Positions 8,578 to 17,188 of a stretch of 39,556 nucleotides of DNA are shown here, piece after piece. The stretch spans positions 1 through 39,556 of the forward strand of contig WJOY01000017.1 of assembly GCA_009619075.1 (NCBI GenBank). Direction: 5' to 3'. The DNA comes from Dehalococcoidia bacterium. GTDB taxonomy: Bacteria; Chloroflexota; Dehalococcoidia; GIF9; AB-539-J10. The stretch's first letter is position 1, and each line of letters starts with the position of its first letter. The notes beneath the pieces are model-generated. The model had not been told where the DNA came from. It saw nothing but the letters and a program-made list of their open reading frames with translations, and searched no databases. A program made the position numbers and the translations under genes.

Positions 8578-10569
8578 ATGGAAGAGGTAAAGATTGGTGT
8601 TTATGTTTGCCATTGTGGATTAAATATTGCCGGCACGGTAGATGTAGAAGAGGTAGCTAAGTATGCAGCAACCTTACCTTCGGTGGTGGTGTCCCGTGAC
8701 TACAGGTATATGTGCTCTGATCCGGGGCAGGATCTGATCAAAAATGATATTAAAGAGTATGTACTTAATCGAGTTGTGGTTGCTTCCTGCTCCCCAAGGA
8801 TGCACGAGCCTACCTTCCGCAATGCTTGCCAAGAGGGGGGGCTAAATCCTTATTTGTATGAGCATGCCAATATCAGGGAACACTGTTCCTGGGTTCACGA
8901 TGATAAGAAGATAAATACTGAAAAGACTAAAGATTTGGTAAGAGCGGCAGTAAAGCGAGTTTACCATCATGAGCCTTTAGAGGTTAAGGAGGCGCCGGTT
9001 AACCCCAACGTCTTGGTTGTTGGCGGAGGTATCGCTGGAATTCAGGCTGCTTTGGACATCGCCAACGGTGAAAAGAGGGTCTATCTCGTGGAGCGGGAAC
9101 CTAGTATTGGTGGGCACATGATTCAGCTTGATAGGACCTTCCCCACTTTAGACTGCTCTGAATGCATTCTTACCCCAAAGATGGCTGATGTGGGGCACCA
9201 TCCTTTCATCGAGCTTCTAGCCTATAGTGAAGTGGAGGAGGTTTCCGGATCCATAGGCCAATTTAAGGTCAAGGTGAGAAAGAAAGCTAGACATATAGAT
9301 GAGAGTAAATGCGTCGGCTGTGGAATTTGTGAGGAGAAATGCCCTTGGAAAGTGCCAAGTGCGTTCGAGATGGGCTTGGCAATGAGAAAGGCGATTTATA
9401 TTCCCTTTGCCCAAGCTATCCCCAATCTAGTAACAGTAGACCCAGATCTCTGTGTCTATATTCAATCAAATGGGAAGAAATGTGGAGCTTGTATAAAGTT
9501 CTGTGAAGCGAAAGCCATAACCCCTGAGACTCTTCTTAATCAAACCGACCAAATCATTGAGCTTGAGGTGGGCTCGATCATTGTTGCCACCGGCTATGAC
9601 CAATTTGATCCCTCTGTTATACCTCAATATGGATATGGAAAGTATGACAACGTGTTAACGGGACTTCAATTTGAGAGGATGACCTGTGCTGCGGGGCCGA
9701 CTGGTGGCAAAGTTCTATTGAAAGATGGCAGAGAACCAGAGAGTGTGGCTATCATACACTGCGTTGGCAGTCGAGACCAGAATTACCATGAGTATTGCTC
9801 CCGAGTTTGTTGCATGTATGGTCTCAAATATGCCCACTTAATAAAAGAGTTTACTAAAGCCGATGTGTATGAATTTTATATTGATATGCGTTGCTTTGGA
9901 GAAGGTTATGAGGAATTCTATAAACGTCTCTCCGAAGAGGGGGCCAATTTCATTCGAGGCAAAGTAGCTAAAGTTACTGACCAAGCCGTAACTGAGGAAG
10001 AAAAGGGGAAGTTAATCGTAGTTGCTGAGGATACACTTCTAGGAAGGCTGATACGAGTTCCCGCAGATATGGTTATCTTATGTGCTGCTTTAGAGGCGAG
10101 GGCCGATGCTGACAAGGTTGCTAGCCTCTTTACCCTCAATCGGAGGGCAGATGGCTTTTTCCTGGAGAGGCATGTTAAGCTTGACCCCGTAGCTACTCCA
10201 ACGGATGGAGTCTTTATCGCCGGCTGTTGCGAGGGGCCAAGAGACATACCCGATACTGTAGCACAAGCTTCGGCGGCGGCAGCTAAAGCTTTGTCGCTAA
10301 TAAGCAAAGGCAAAATCACACTTGAATCCGCCATAGCTAGTGTAGATGAGACTCGGTGTATAGGTTGTGGACGGTGTGAAGAGATATGCACTTTCCACGC
10401 CCCTAAGGTCATTAGCAAGAATGGGGTCATGGTTTCTGAGGTAAATGAGACCTTGTGTAAGGGCTGTGGGGCTTGTGCTGTTGTCTGCTCTACAGGGGCG
10501 ATGTTGATTAGGCATTATAAGCCTGAGCAAATATTAAGCCAGGTCGCTGCTTTAACAGAGGTGTTGTAA
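8578..10569 (+). CDS. hdrA: HdrA 1, complete electron-bifurcating-type flavoprotein
   Basis: A 663-aa HdrA with every domain of the family. The N-terminal C-H-C-G motif is at 11-14. A Rossmann FAD motif V-V-G-G-G-I-A-G is near 147, and T-L-D-C-S-E-C-I-L follows near 196. The inserted ferredoxin has C245, C248, C251, C255 plus C292, C302, C305, C309. Two C-terminal [4Fe-4S] sites are C594/597/600/604 and C627/630/633/637. HdrA holds the FAD that splits electrons between ferredoxin and the HdrB/D acceptor. The start is preceded by AGAGAGAGGG, 18 bp after hdrD, and the stop overlaps the mvhD start (TAATG). With hdrD, mvhD and the mvhGA genes it matches the Mvh-Hdr complex layout. Confidence 0.93.
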   Translation: MEEVKIGVYVCHCGLNIAGTVDVEEVAKYAATLPSVVVSRDYRYMCSDPGQDLIKNDIKEYVLNRVVVASCSPRMHEPTFRNACQEGGLNPYLYEHANIREHCSWVHDDKKINTEKTKDLVRAAVKRVYHHEPLEVKEAPVNPNVLVVGGGIAGIQAALDIANGEKRVYLVEREPSIGGHMIQLDRTFPTLDCSECILTPKMADVGHHPFIELLAYSEVEEVSGSIGQFKVKVRKKARHIDESKCVGCGICEEKCPWKVPSAFEMGLAMRKAIYIPFAQAIPNLVTVDPDLCVYIQSNGKKCGACIKFCEAKAITPETLLNQTDQIIELEVGSIIVATGYDQFDPSVIPQYGYGKYDNVLTGLQFERMTCAAGPTGGKVLLKDGREPESVAIIHCVGSRDQNYHEYCSRVCCMYGLKYAHLIKEFTKADVYEFYIDMRCFGEGYEEFYKRLSEEGANFIRGKVAKVTDQAVTEEEKGKLIVVAEDTLLGRLIRVPADMVILCAALEARADADKVASLFTLNRRADGFFLERHVKLDPVATPTDGVFIAGCCEGPRDIPDTVAQASAAAAKALSLISKGKITLESAIASVDETRCIGCGRCEEICTFHAPKVISKNGVMVSEVNETLCKGCGACAVVCSTGAMLIRHYKPEQILSQVAALTEVL

Positions 10570-10997
10570 TGGCTGAATTTGAACCTCAGATTATTGCCTT
10601 CACCTGCAATTGGTGCACATATGCCGCAGCCGATTTAGCTGGAACAAGTCGCATTCATTACCCAGCAAATGTCAGGATTGTGAGGGTAATGTGCAGCGGT
10701 ATGGTAAACCCTATGTATGTCTTTAAAGCTTTTGAGAGCGGTGCCGACGGAGTCATAGTCGCTGGGTGTAACTATACAGACTGCCATTACATCGATGGGC
10801 CGGTGAAGTGCGATGCCATGTTTGCCAGGCTGAAGAAGATGGTTCATGTGCTTGGCTTAGAGGAGGAGAGGTTAAGGCGTGAGATGATTTCCACCTCTGA
10901 GGGAGTAATATTTGCTCGAGTAGTTGAGGAGATGGTGGAGCAACTCAAGAAATTAGGCCCTTCACCTTTTAAAATTAAAATGGAGACTCTGGCGTGA
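10569..10997 (+). CDS. mvhD: MvhD 1, [2Fe-2S] electron-transfer subunit
   Basis: A 142-aa MvhD/FlpD-family protein, which passes electrons from hydrogenase (MvhAG) or formate dehydrogenase to HdrA. Five conserved cysteines are in place: C13 and C16 (C-N-W-C), C42 (V-M-C-S-G), C67 and C72 (G-C-N-Y-T-D-C-H-Y). The ATG at 10569 overlaps the hdrA1 stop by one base, and the stop overlaps the next gene's GTG start by four bases, so translation is coupled on both sides. It is a close paralogue of the MvhD at 16762-17178, with the same cysteine spacing. The C-terminal tail is slightly longer than in the paralogue. Confidence 0.93.
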   Translation: MAEFEPQIIAFTCNWCTYAAADLAGTSRIHYPANVRIVRVMCSGMVNPMYVFKAFESGADGVIVAGCNYTDCHYIDGPVKCDAMFARLKKMVHVLGLEEERLRREMISTSEGVIFARVVEEMVEQLKKLGPSPFKIKMETLA

Positions 10998-12142
10998 ATT
11001 TAGAGGATATTATTCAAGAAACTAAGACCTACTATTGTTTGGAGTGTGGCAAGTGTTCCAGCCTATGCCCTATTTCAAGGTATGATCCTCAGTATTCGCC
11101 ACGAGTGATGGTGGAGAATGCCTTGCTTGGACTCGAAGATGAGATAGTTTACAATAAAAAGCTCTTTTCCTGCCTTACTTGCTATACCTGCCAGCTCAAA
11201 TGCCCCTCCGATGTAGATTATCCTTTATTCATTCAGAAAGCACGAGTTTTAGCCACAGCAGCAGGGCAACATGGTGATTATGCCCATTCAGGCACCTTGC
11301 AATCCATTGCCATGCTTATGGCAAGGTCGCCACTTAAGCAAAATAGATTAGAGTGGCTTAAGAAGGATGGGTATCGCACTTCGGAGAAGAGCGACGTCAT
11401 GTTATTCATTGGCTGCTCTCCCTATTTCGAGCCCGTTTTTGAGGACATCCCGATGAGAACGCTAAACATCGCCGAGGCAAGCCTGAAGGTTCTCAATTCT
11501 CTAGGGATAGAGCCTTTGGTGCATCCTGATGAGAGATGCTGTGGGCACGATGCTCTGTGGATGGGAGATGTGGAGACTTTCAAGAAGCTAGCAGAGCACA
11601 ATGCTACCGTTATAAAGGAAAGCGGTGTAAAGAAAGTTATTTTCTTCTGCCCTGAGTGTTATCGCACCTTTAAATTGGATTATCCCAATTATGTCAAACT
11701 AGATTGCGAGGTTATGCATATTTCCGAACTTTTGGCTCAGAGGCTGGAAACAGAGGGCTTACGCTTTAACGAAGTCAAAAGGAAAGTCACTTACCAAGAC
11801 CCTTGCCGCTTAGGAAGACATTTGGGGATTTACGATGCTCCGAGGAAAGTGCTACAGGCTATCCCTGGGATAGAGCTCGTGGAAATGGAACATAATAGAG
11901 AGGAATCCATCTGCTGTGGCACGAGCTGTTTTACCAATTGCGATTCATATTCCAAGCAGATAAGGGTGGAGAGGCTGCTTGAAGCTAAAGCCACTGGGGC
12001 GGAGACCTTAATCACCTCTTGCCCCAAATGTCAAACCCATTTCAGATGCGCTATGGTGAACAAGGGTGAGGAGAAAGGCCCTGATATAGAAATAGAGCTT
12101 ATGGATTTGGTTAATCTGGTAGCAACTTCCCTAGGAGGCTAA
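10994..12142 (+). CDS. hdrD: HdrD-type subunit 2 (HdrC-HdrB fusion)
   Basis: A 382-aa paralogue of the protein at 7411-8559, starting GTG at 10994 in a GTGA overlap with the mvhD stop. Two [4Fe-4S] sites: C15/18/21/25 and C60/63/66/70. Two CCG half-domains follow: G-C-S-P, E-R-C-C-G-H and F-C-P-E-C in the first; Q-D-P-C, S-I-C-C-G-T and S-C-P-K-C in the second. The first CCG half here keeps a full C-P-E-C, whereas the paralogue at 7411 has only P-H-C. The glycine run after the second CC is also different. The operon therefore holds two non-identical disulfide-reductase-type catalytic subunits, which could serve different acceptors. Confidence 0.9.
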   Translation: MNLEDIIQETKTYYCLECGKCSSLCPISRYDPQYSPRVMVENALLGLEDEIVYNKKLFSCLTCYTCQLKCPSDVDYPLFIQKARVLATAAGQHGDYAHSGTLQSIAMLMARSPLKQNRLEWLKKDGYRTSEKSDVMLFIGCSPYFEPVFEDIPMRTLNIAEASLKVLNSLGIEPLVHPDERCCGHDALWMGDVETFKKLAEHNATVIKESGVKKVIFFCPECYRTFKLDYPNYVKLDCEVMHISELLAQRLETEGLRFNEVKRKVTYQDPCRLGRHLGIYDAPRKVLQAIPGIELVEMEHNREESICCGTSCFTNCDSYSKQIRVERLLEAKATGAETLITSCPKCQTHFRCAMVNKGEEKGPDIEIELMDLVNLVATSLGG

Positions 12143-12144
12143 GA

Positions 12145-14874
12145 ATGAATGGGCAAAATGGACATAAATCAGTCTTAGTGATTGGTGGTGGCATTGCCGG
12201 CATTCAAGCCTCGCTCGACTTAGCTAATATGGGTTTTAAAGTTTATCTGGTGGAAAAGTCACCTAGCATTGGGGGGAGGATGGCACAGCTAGATAAGACC
12301 TTTCCCACTAATGATTGTGCCATGTGCATTCTTGCCCCTAGGATGATAGAAGCGAACTCTCACTCTAATATAGACCTTTATACTTATTCTGAAGTGGAGG
12401 ATGTCTCCGGAGAGGTTAGCGACTTCAAAGTCAAGATAAAGAGGAATTCACCTTTTGTTGATTGGAGTAAATGCACCGGATGTGGTCTCTGCGAGGAGGG
12501 ATGCCCTGTTATCCTGCCCAAGGAATTTGATCAAGGACTTGGGAAAAGAAAAGCTATCTTTATCCCCTTCCCTCAGGCTGTTCCCAAGAAATATACCGTT
12601 GATAAGAGGGAGGAGAGGCCATGTAAAGCAGCCTGCATGGATGCTTGCCCTGCTCATACTAATGTGCTGGGTTATATCAAGCTAATTGCCGAAGGGGAGT
12701 TTCAAGAGGCTTATAAGCTTATAAGGGATACAAATCCCCTTCCGGCATCCGTTGGTCGAGTTTGCTACGCTCCCTGTGAGGAAGCTTGTAATCGAGGGCA
12801 GATTGACGAGCCTATGGCTATCCGCGACCTTAAGAGATTTGCTGCCGACCAAGTGAATATTGAGGAGCTTGAAGTTCCGACTGTTACCAAAACCGATAAG
12901 AAGGTAGCGATTGTAGGCTCAGGCCCTGCAGGTCTCGCTGCTGCCAATGACCTTGCCTTGAAAGGGCATGATGTGACTATCTTTGAGGCTCTTCCCGAAT
13001 CTGGAGGTATGCTTCGCGTCGGCATCCCTGAATATCGCCTTCCAAAAGAGATTTTGCGGAAGGAGATAGGCTACATCCAGAAGCTTGGTGTAGAGATAAG
13101 AACAGGGGTTCAGGTCGGCAAAGATATTGCGCTGGAAGAAATAAGGGGAAACTATGATGCCCTTTTTATTGCCGCTGGAGCTCACGGTGGGATGAGACTC
13201 AGGATGGAGGGGGAGGAGCTTCCTGGGGTGATAGAAGGGATAAGATTCCTGCGAGCGGTGAACCTTGGTGAGAAGGTAGAAGTAGGGAAGAAGACAGCAG
13301 TGATTGGCGGAGGGAATACTGCTGTAGACTGTGCTAGAACAGCAAAGCGCCTTGGAGCAGAAGAGGTAAAAATAGTGTATCGTCGTTCCCGAAGTGAGAT
13401 GCCAGCTTCTGCAGAAGAAACAGCAGCAGTGGAGGAGGAAGGGATACCAATTGAATTTCTAACCACTCCAACCCGCTTCTTTCCAGGAAACGGGAAACTT
13501 GCCAGGATGGAGTGCGTAAAGATGAAGCTTGGGGAGCCAGATGCCAGCGGTCGTCCTCGCCCCATCCCTATCGAGGGCTCCGAGTTCACTACTTCGGTGG
13601 ATACGGTGATTGCTGCTCTTGGACAGGCTCCGGAAACGGAATTCGTTAAGGAGTTCGGGGTCTCGCTCTCCAAGAGAGGCATGATAGAAATTGATCCTGA
13701 GACCGGGGCGACTAACATTGAGGGAGTCTTCGCCGGGGGGGATGTAGTTACCGGACCTGCTTTCGTGATTGATGCCATAGCAGCAGGAAAAAGGGCGGCT
13801 CACTCCATAGATCGGCATTTGAAAGGAGAGCCTATTGAGGTTAAAGAGGAGGGAAAAGAGCCGGAGAAGCTCTCTGAGGAGGAGGTTGAGGATAGGAAGA
13901 AACGCTTCCCCTCCCAAAAACGGGTGAGGCTGAGAGATGAGCCTATCGGGGAGAGAATAAAGGACTTTCGTGAGGTTTCTTTAGGTTATACCGTGGAAGA
14001 GGCCATAGAGGAGGCTTCACGCTGCCTTGCAGGACAAATAGAAGGGTGCATCGAGTGTCATGAATGCGCGAAACGATGCGAGGCAAATGCGATAGCTTAC
14101 ACGATGCAAGACGAACACATCGAAATCGATGTCGGTGCGATAATCCTCGCCACAGGCCTTGACCTCTACGATGTCTCACCATTAACGGAATATGGCTATG
14201 GAAAGATAAAGAATGTCGTCACCGCGATAGAATTTGAGAGATTAACTGCAGCATCAGGACCCACTTTCGGAGAGCTCAAGCGCCCTTCGGACGGAAAGAT
14301 TCCCCATGCTATAGCCTTCATTCAGTGTGTTGGCTCTCGTGATTTCAAACACAAAGCATACTGCTCCAGTGTCTGCTGCATGCATGCTACCAAGGAGGCG
14401 ATACTAGCCTACGAACATCATCCAGGGACAAAATCCACCATCTTCTATATGGACTTAAGGGCTGTAGGCAAAAGATTCCAAGAATATGTCACCAGGGCGA
14501 AAGAGGAGTACAACGTGACATATATCAGGAGTCGTCCTGGTAGGGTCGCAGTCAACCCGGAAAACCAAAATCCCATCGTGTGGTATGAGGACACCACTAC
14601 TACGGAAACAAAGAATATGGAAGTAGATTTAGTGGTCCTTTGTCAGGCGATGACCCCTCGAGGCAGCAAGGAATTAGCAGAGATGCTAGGCATAGAGCTA
14701 AATGAATATGGTTTTGTAGAGGTTCCTGATAAATTGTCCCACCCAGTAGATAGCACCAGACCGGGAATATTTGCCTGTGGCTATGTTCACAGCCCCAGGG
14801 ATATCCCGGACTCTGTAACACAAGGGTCAGGGGCAGCAGCTAGAGCAGCCGAGGTCATAGCAGGAGGTAGTTGA
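12145..14874 (+). CDS. hdrA: HdrA 2 with a nested GltD/NfnB-type NAD(P)H:FAD module
   Basis: A 909-aa chimera. Residues 1-155 are HdrA: FAD motif I-G-G-G-I-A-G near 14, D-C-A-M-C-I-L, and the first central cluster C110/113/116/120. From about 156 to 632 a whole GltD-type protein is inserted: N-terminal double-cluster region (C160, C164, C168, then R-V-C-Y-A-P-C-E-E-A-C), FAD motif G-S-G-P-A-G at 258-263, an NADPH-type motif I-G-G-G-N-T-A near 389, and Y-R-R-S-R-S-E-M-P-A. HdrA resumes at C635/638/641/645, the second central cluster. The usual HdrA N-terminal C-H-C-G domain and the two C-terminal ferredoxin sites are absent. The design would let NAD(P)H exchange electrons with the Hdr flavin centre. 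The ATG is 2 bp after hdrD2. Confidence 0.9.
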   Translation: MNGQNGHKSVLVIGGGIAGIQASLDLANMGFKVYLVEKSPSIGGRMAQLDKTFPTNDCAMCILAPRMIEANSHSNIDLYTYSEVEDVSGEVSDFKVKIKRNSPFVDWSKCTGCGLCEEGCPVILPKEFDQGLGKRKAIFIPFPQAVPKKYTVDKREERPCKAACMDACPAHTNVLGYIKLIAEGEFQEAYKLIRDTNPLPASVGRVCYAPCEEACNRGQIDEPMAIRDLKRFAADQVNIEELEVPTVTKTDKKVAIVGSGPAGLAAANDLALKGHDVTIFEALPESGGMLRVGIPEYRLPKEILRKEIGYIQKLGVEIRTGVQVGKDIALEEIRGNYDALFIAAGAHGGMRLRMEGEELPGVIEGIRFLRAVNLGEKVEVGKKTAVIGGGNTAVDCARTAKRLGAEEVKIVYRRSRSEMPASAEETAAVEEEGIPIEFLTTPTRFFPGNGKLARMECVKMKLGEPDASGRPRPIPIEGSEFTTSVDTVIAALGQAPETEFVKEFGVSLSKRGMIEIDPETGATNIEGVFAGGDVVTGPAFVIDAIAAGKRAAHSIDRHLKGEPIEVKEEGKEPEKLSEEEVEDRKKRFPSQKRVRLRDEPIGERIKDFREVSLGYTVEEAIEEASRCLAGQIEGCIECHECAKRCEANAIAYTMQDEHIEIDVGAIILATGLDLYDVSPLTEYGYGKIKNVVTAIEFERLTAASGPTFGELKRPSDGKIPHAIAFIQCVGSRDFKHKAYCSSVCCMHATKEAILAYEHHPGTKSTIFYMDLRAVGKRFQEYVTRAKEEYNVTYIRSRPGRVAVNPENQNPIVWYEDTTTTETKNMEVDLVVLCQAMTPRGSKELAEMLGIELNEYGFVEVPDKLSHPVDSTRPGIFACGYVHSPRDIPDSVTQGSGAAARAAEVIAGGS

Positions 14875-14875
14875 C

Positions 14876-16564
14876 GTGGAACAGGCTCGCATCGGAGTTT
14901 TCGTCTGCCATTGTGGCGTAAATATTGGAGCATATGTGGATGTTCCACAGGTAGTGGAATATGTCAAGGGACTCCCCAATGTAGTGCATGCCGAGCGCAA
15001 TTTATTTACTTGCTCTGAGGAAGGAATCTCGGCAATAAAGAAAGCAATCCCGGAGTATAGCTTGAATCGGGTTATAGTAGCCTCCTGCACCCCGAGAACC
15101 CATGAGCGACTATTCAGGGCTGCCTGTGAGGAAGCAGGCTTGAATAAGTACCTCTTTGAATTTGTCAATATAAGAGACCAGTGCTCTTGGGTGCATATGC
15201 GTGAGCCAGGGAAGGCAACCGAAAAGGCTAAAGAGCTCATCAAGATGGGGGTAGCCAAGGCAAGGCTTCTCCAACCACTGGAGGAAATTGAGATCCCGGT
15301 GATTCCCTCATGCTTGGTCATGGGCGGCGGCGTGGTTGGGATAAGTGCTGCCTTGAATCTAGCTGAGCAAGGCTTTGAGGTTCATTTAGTGGAGAAAGAA
15401 GGAGAACTTGGGGGTACTTTGTTGGACATCTATAAGCTCTTTCCTACTAATGAGCAGGCCAGTAAATTAATTGGAGCTCTCATTCAAAAAGTAAAGGACC
15501 ACAGCAAGATCAAGACCCATCTCTCCACCAAGGTAAAGGATGCAAGCGGGTTTATAGGGAACTTCGATGCTACTTTAGACGAGGATGGGAAAGAGAGCAA
15601 ACTTAAAGTTGGCACCATTATTGTTGCCACCGGCGCTGAGGAACTAAAGCCACTAGGTCAGTATGGTTATGGCAAGTTTCCCAACGTCATCACCCAGCTT
15701 GAGCTAGAACAGAGGATGAAGAAAGAGGGGTTTGATGGGCAAAATGTAGTGATGATCAACTGCGTTGGGGCAAGAGTTCCTGAGCGAACGTATTGCAGCA
15801 GATTCTGCTGCATGACAGCAGTCAAGAATGCTACCTTAATTAAGGAAAGTAATCCTACTTCTAAGGTCTGGCTCCTTCACCGCGATTTAATGGCTTATGG
15901 GGTAGAGTTTGAAAACTATTATCGCAAATCCATGGAGCAAGGTGTTAGATTTATAAGATATGAACTGGAAAAGCTGCCCCGAGTCATCGGGAATGGGAAG
16001 GCTGAGAAGGTGAAAGTATGGCACCAGTTGAGGGGCAGAGAGGTAGAGCTCTCTGTGGATATAGTAGTGCTTACCACTCCCTTAATTCCTCGAGCCGACA
16101 ACGAGGAAATCTCCAAGATGCTTAAAGTCCCTTTGAGTGAGCAAGGGTTCTTCCTTGAGGCACATCTTAAATTGATGCCAGTTGAATTTGCCACCGATGG
16201 CATCTACCTTTGTGGCTCTGCCCGCTGGCCAACAGACATTGCTGAGGGTGTTTCCCAAGCTTATGCTGCTGCCGCAAAAGCAGCAATTCCCATGAGAAGG
16301 GGCTATGTGAAACCTGAGGCGATAACCGCCTTGGTTGATGAGGATAAGTGCTCCGGTTGTGGAACTTGTGAGCCTGTATGTCCCTTCAAAGCCATTGAAC
16401 TTCAAGCTCGAGATGGTAAGAAGGTGTCTCACATCAGTGAAGCCGTATGTAAAGGTTGCGGCACCTGTGGTGCTGCCTGCCCTGCTGGAGCAATCATTAT
16501 GAACCATTTTAGAGATGTGGAGATTCTAGCCCAGATAGAAGCTTTGTTTAGTAAATCTAATTAG
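14876..16564 (+). CDS. hdrA: HdrA 3, lacking the central ferredoxin
   Basis: A 562-aa HdrA variant starting GTG at 14876, one base after the hdrA2 stop. It has the N-terminal C-H-C-G motif (11-14), the FAD motif G-G-G-V-V-G near 150 and two C-terminal [4Fe-4S] sites (C-S-G-C-G-T-C-E-P-V-C and C-K-G-C-G-T-C-G-A-A-C). The central ferredoxin is missing, and the D-C-S-E-C cysteines of HdrA1 are replaced (F-P-T-N-E-Q-A-S). The domain content is complementary to HdrA2 next door, which lacks exactly the N-terminal C-H-C-G part and the C-terminal ferredoxins. They probably pair as a heterodimer in one complex. That pairing is inference. Confidence 0.9.
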   Translation: MEQARIGVFVCHCGVNIGAYVDVPQVVEYVKGLPNVVHAERNLFTCSEEGISAIKKAIPEYSLNRVIVASCTPRTHERLFRAACEEAGLNKYLFEFVNIRDQCSWVHMREPGKATEKAKELIKMGVAKARLLQPLEEIEIPVIPSCLVMGGGVVGISAALNLAEQGFEVHLVEKEGELGGTLLDIYKLFPTNEQASKLIGALIQKVKDHSKIKTHLSTKVKDASGFIGNFDATLDEDGKESKLKVGTIIVATGAEELKPLGQYGYGKFPNVITQLELEQRMKKEGFDGQNVVMINCVGARVPERTYCSRFCCMTAVKNATLIKESNPTSKVWLLHRDLMAYGVEFENYYRKSMEQGVRFIRYELEKLPRVIGNGKAEKVKVWHQLRGREVELSVDIVVLTTPLIPRADNEEISKMLKVPLSEQGFFLEAHLKLMPVEFATDGIYLCGSARWPTDIAEGVSQAYAAAAKAAIPMRRGYVKPEAITALVDEDKCSGCGTCEPVCPFKAIELQARDGKKVSHISEAVCKGCGTCGAACPAGAIIMNHFRDVEILAQIEALFSKSN

Positions 16565-16583
16565 AGAAAGGAGGTAACAGAGA

Positions 16584-16775
16584 GTGCCTTTTAATCCACC
16601 ACAAAGGATGACCTTAATGGCAGGAAACATAAGGGTCTATAAGGCGAAACTGCCGGTATTTCAATTACTTCTCTGTGGATTTATGGCAGGGCTTTACATC
16701 GCTATGGGGGCAGCATTGTGCACTATGTGTGGCACTGGTTTTTTAAAAGGAGCTAATTACCATGGAGGAGTTTGA
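16584..16775 (+). pseudogene. 63-aa stub of a formate/nitrite channel (FNT) N-terminus
   Basis: GTG start at 16584 with an excellent AAAGGAGGT ribosome site 8 bases upstream. The product resembles the first 60 residues of FocA-type channels: a P-P-Q-R-M amphipathic start, then V-Y-K-A-K-L-P and one membrane helix ending in a Thr-Gly pair. The intact FNT at 22424-23641 has the matching stretch V-T-K-A-S with G-L-L-A-G-F-F-I-G-L-G-A. It stops after TM1, where the intact channel needs six helices. Its last codons overlap the start of mvhD2, which carries its own AAGGAG site. It is probably a truncated relic kept for its translation signals, though a small one-helix membrane protein is possible. 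Confidence 0.55.
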
Positions 16776-17178
16776 GCCGAAAATAATCGCATTTTTATGC
16801 AATTGGTGCTCCTATGCTGGCGCTGATTTAGCCGGTACCTCGCGGATTCAGTATGCTCCTAACGTGCGGGTAATTCGAGTTATGTGCAGCGGGCGGGTTG
16901 ATCCTACCTTTGTAATTAAAGCCCTCAGAGCCGGGGCAGATGGTGTATTGATCGGCGGTTGCCATTTTGGCGACTGCCACTATATGGAAGGAAACTATAA
17001 AACGGCTCGGCGTGTTGCTTTACTGAAAAAGATGCTTGGGCAACTAGGGATTGAAGAGGAACGAGTGTGGCTGGAATGGATATCTGCTGCCGAAGGAAGC
17101 CACTTTGCCCAGGTCATTAACGACATAACAGCCAAGGTAAAAGAGCTGGGACCTTTTGCCCGTCAAAATAATAGCTAG
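16762..17178 (+). CDS. mvhD: MvhD 2, [2Fe-2S] electron-transfer subunit
   Basis: A 138-aa MvhD/FlpD protein with C13, C16, C42, C67 and C72 at the same positions as the copy at 10569. The ATG at 16762 follows AAAAGGAGC and overlaps the FNT stub. Its direct neighbours mvhG and mvhA indicate this copy is the one docked to the [NiFe] hydrogenase, passing electrons to HdrA. The other copy, inside the HdrD1-HdrA1 block, may serve a second donor. That division of labour is inference from position only. Confidence 0.92.
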   Translation: MEEFEPKIIAFLCNWCSYAGADLAGTSRIQYAPNVRVIRVMCSGRVDPTFVIKALRAGADGVLIGGCHFGDCHYMEGNYKTARRVALLKKMLGQLGIEEERVWLEWISAAEGSHFAQVINDITAKVKELGPFARQNNS

Positions 17179-17188
17179 GAGGCGTAAC

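Noticed and set aside
12000-14900. Assembly chimera as the explanation for the HdrA2-GltD gene
   Set aside because: The frame is continuous, and the join falls cleanly between cluster motifs on both sides; it cannot be excluded without reads but is not favoured.
17156-17188. TTG start for mvhG at 17156
   Set aside because: The 11 added residues come from the mvhD2 end, and the ATG at 17189 has a good AGGAGG site.
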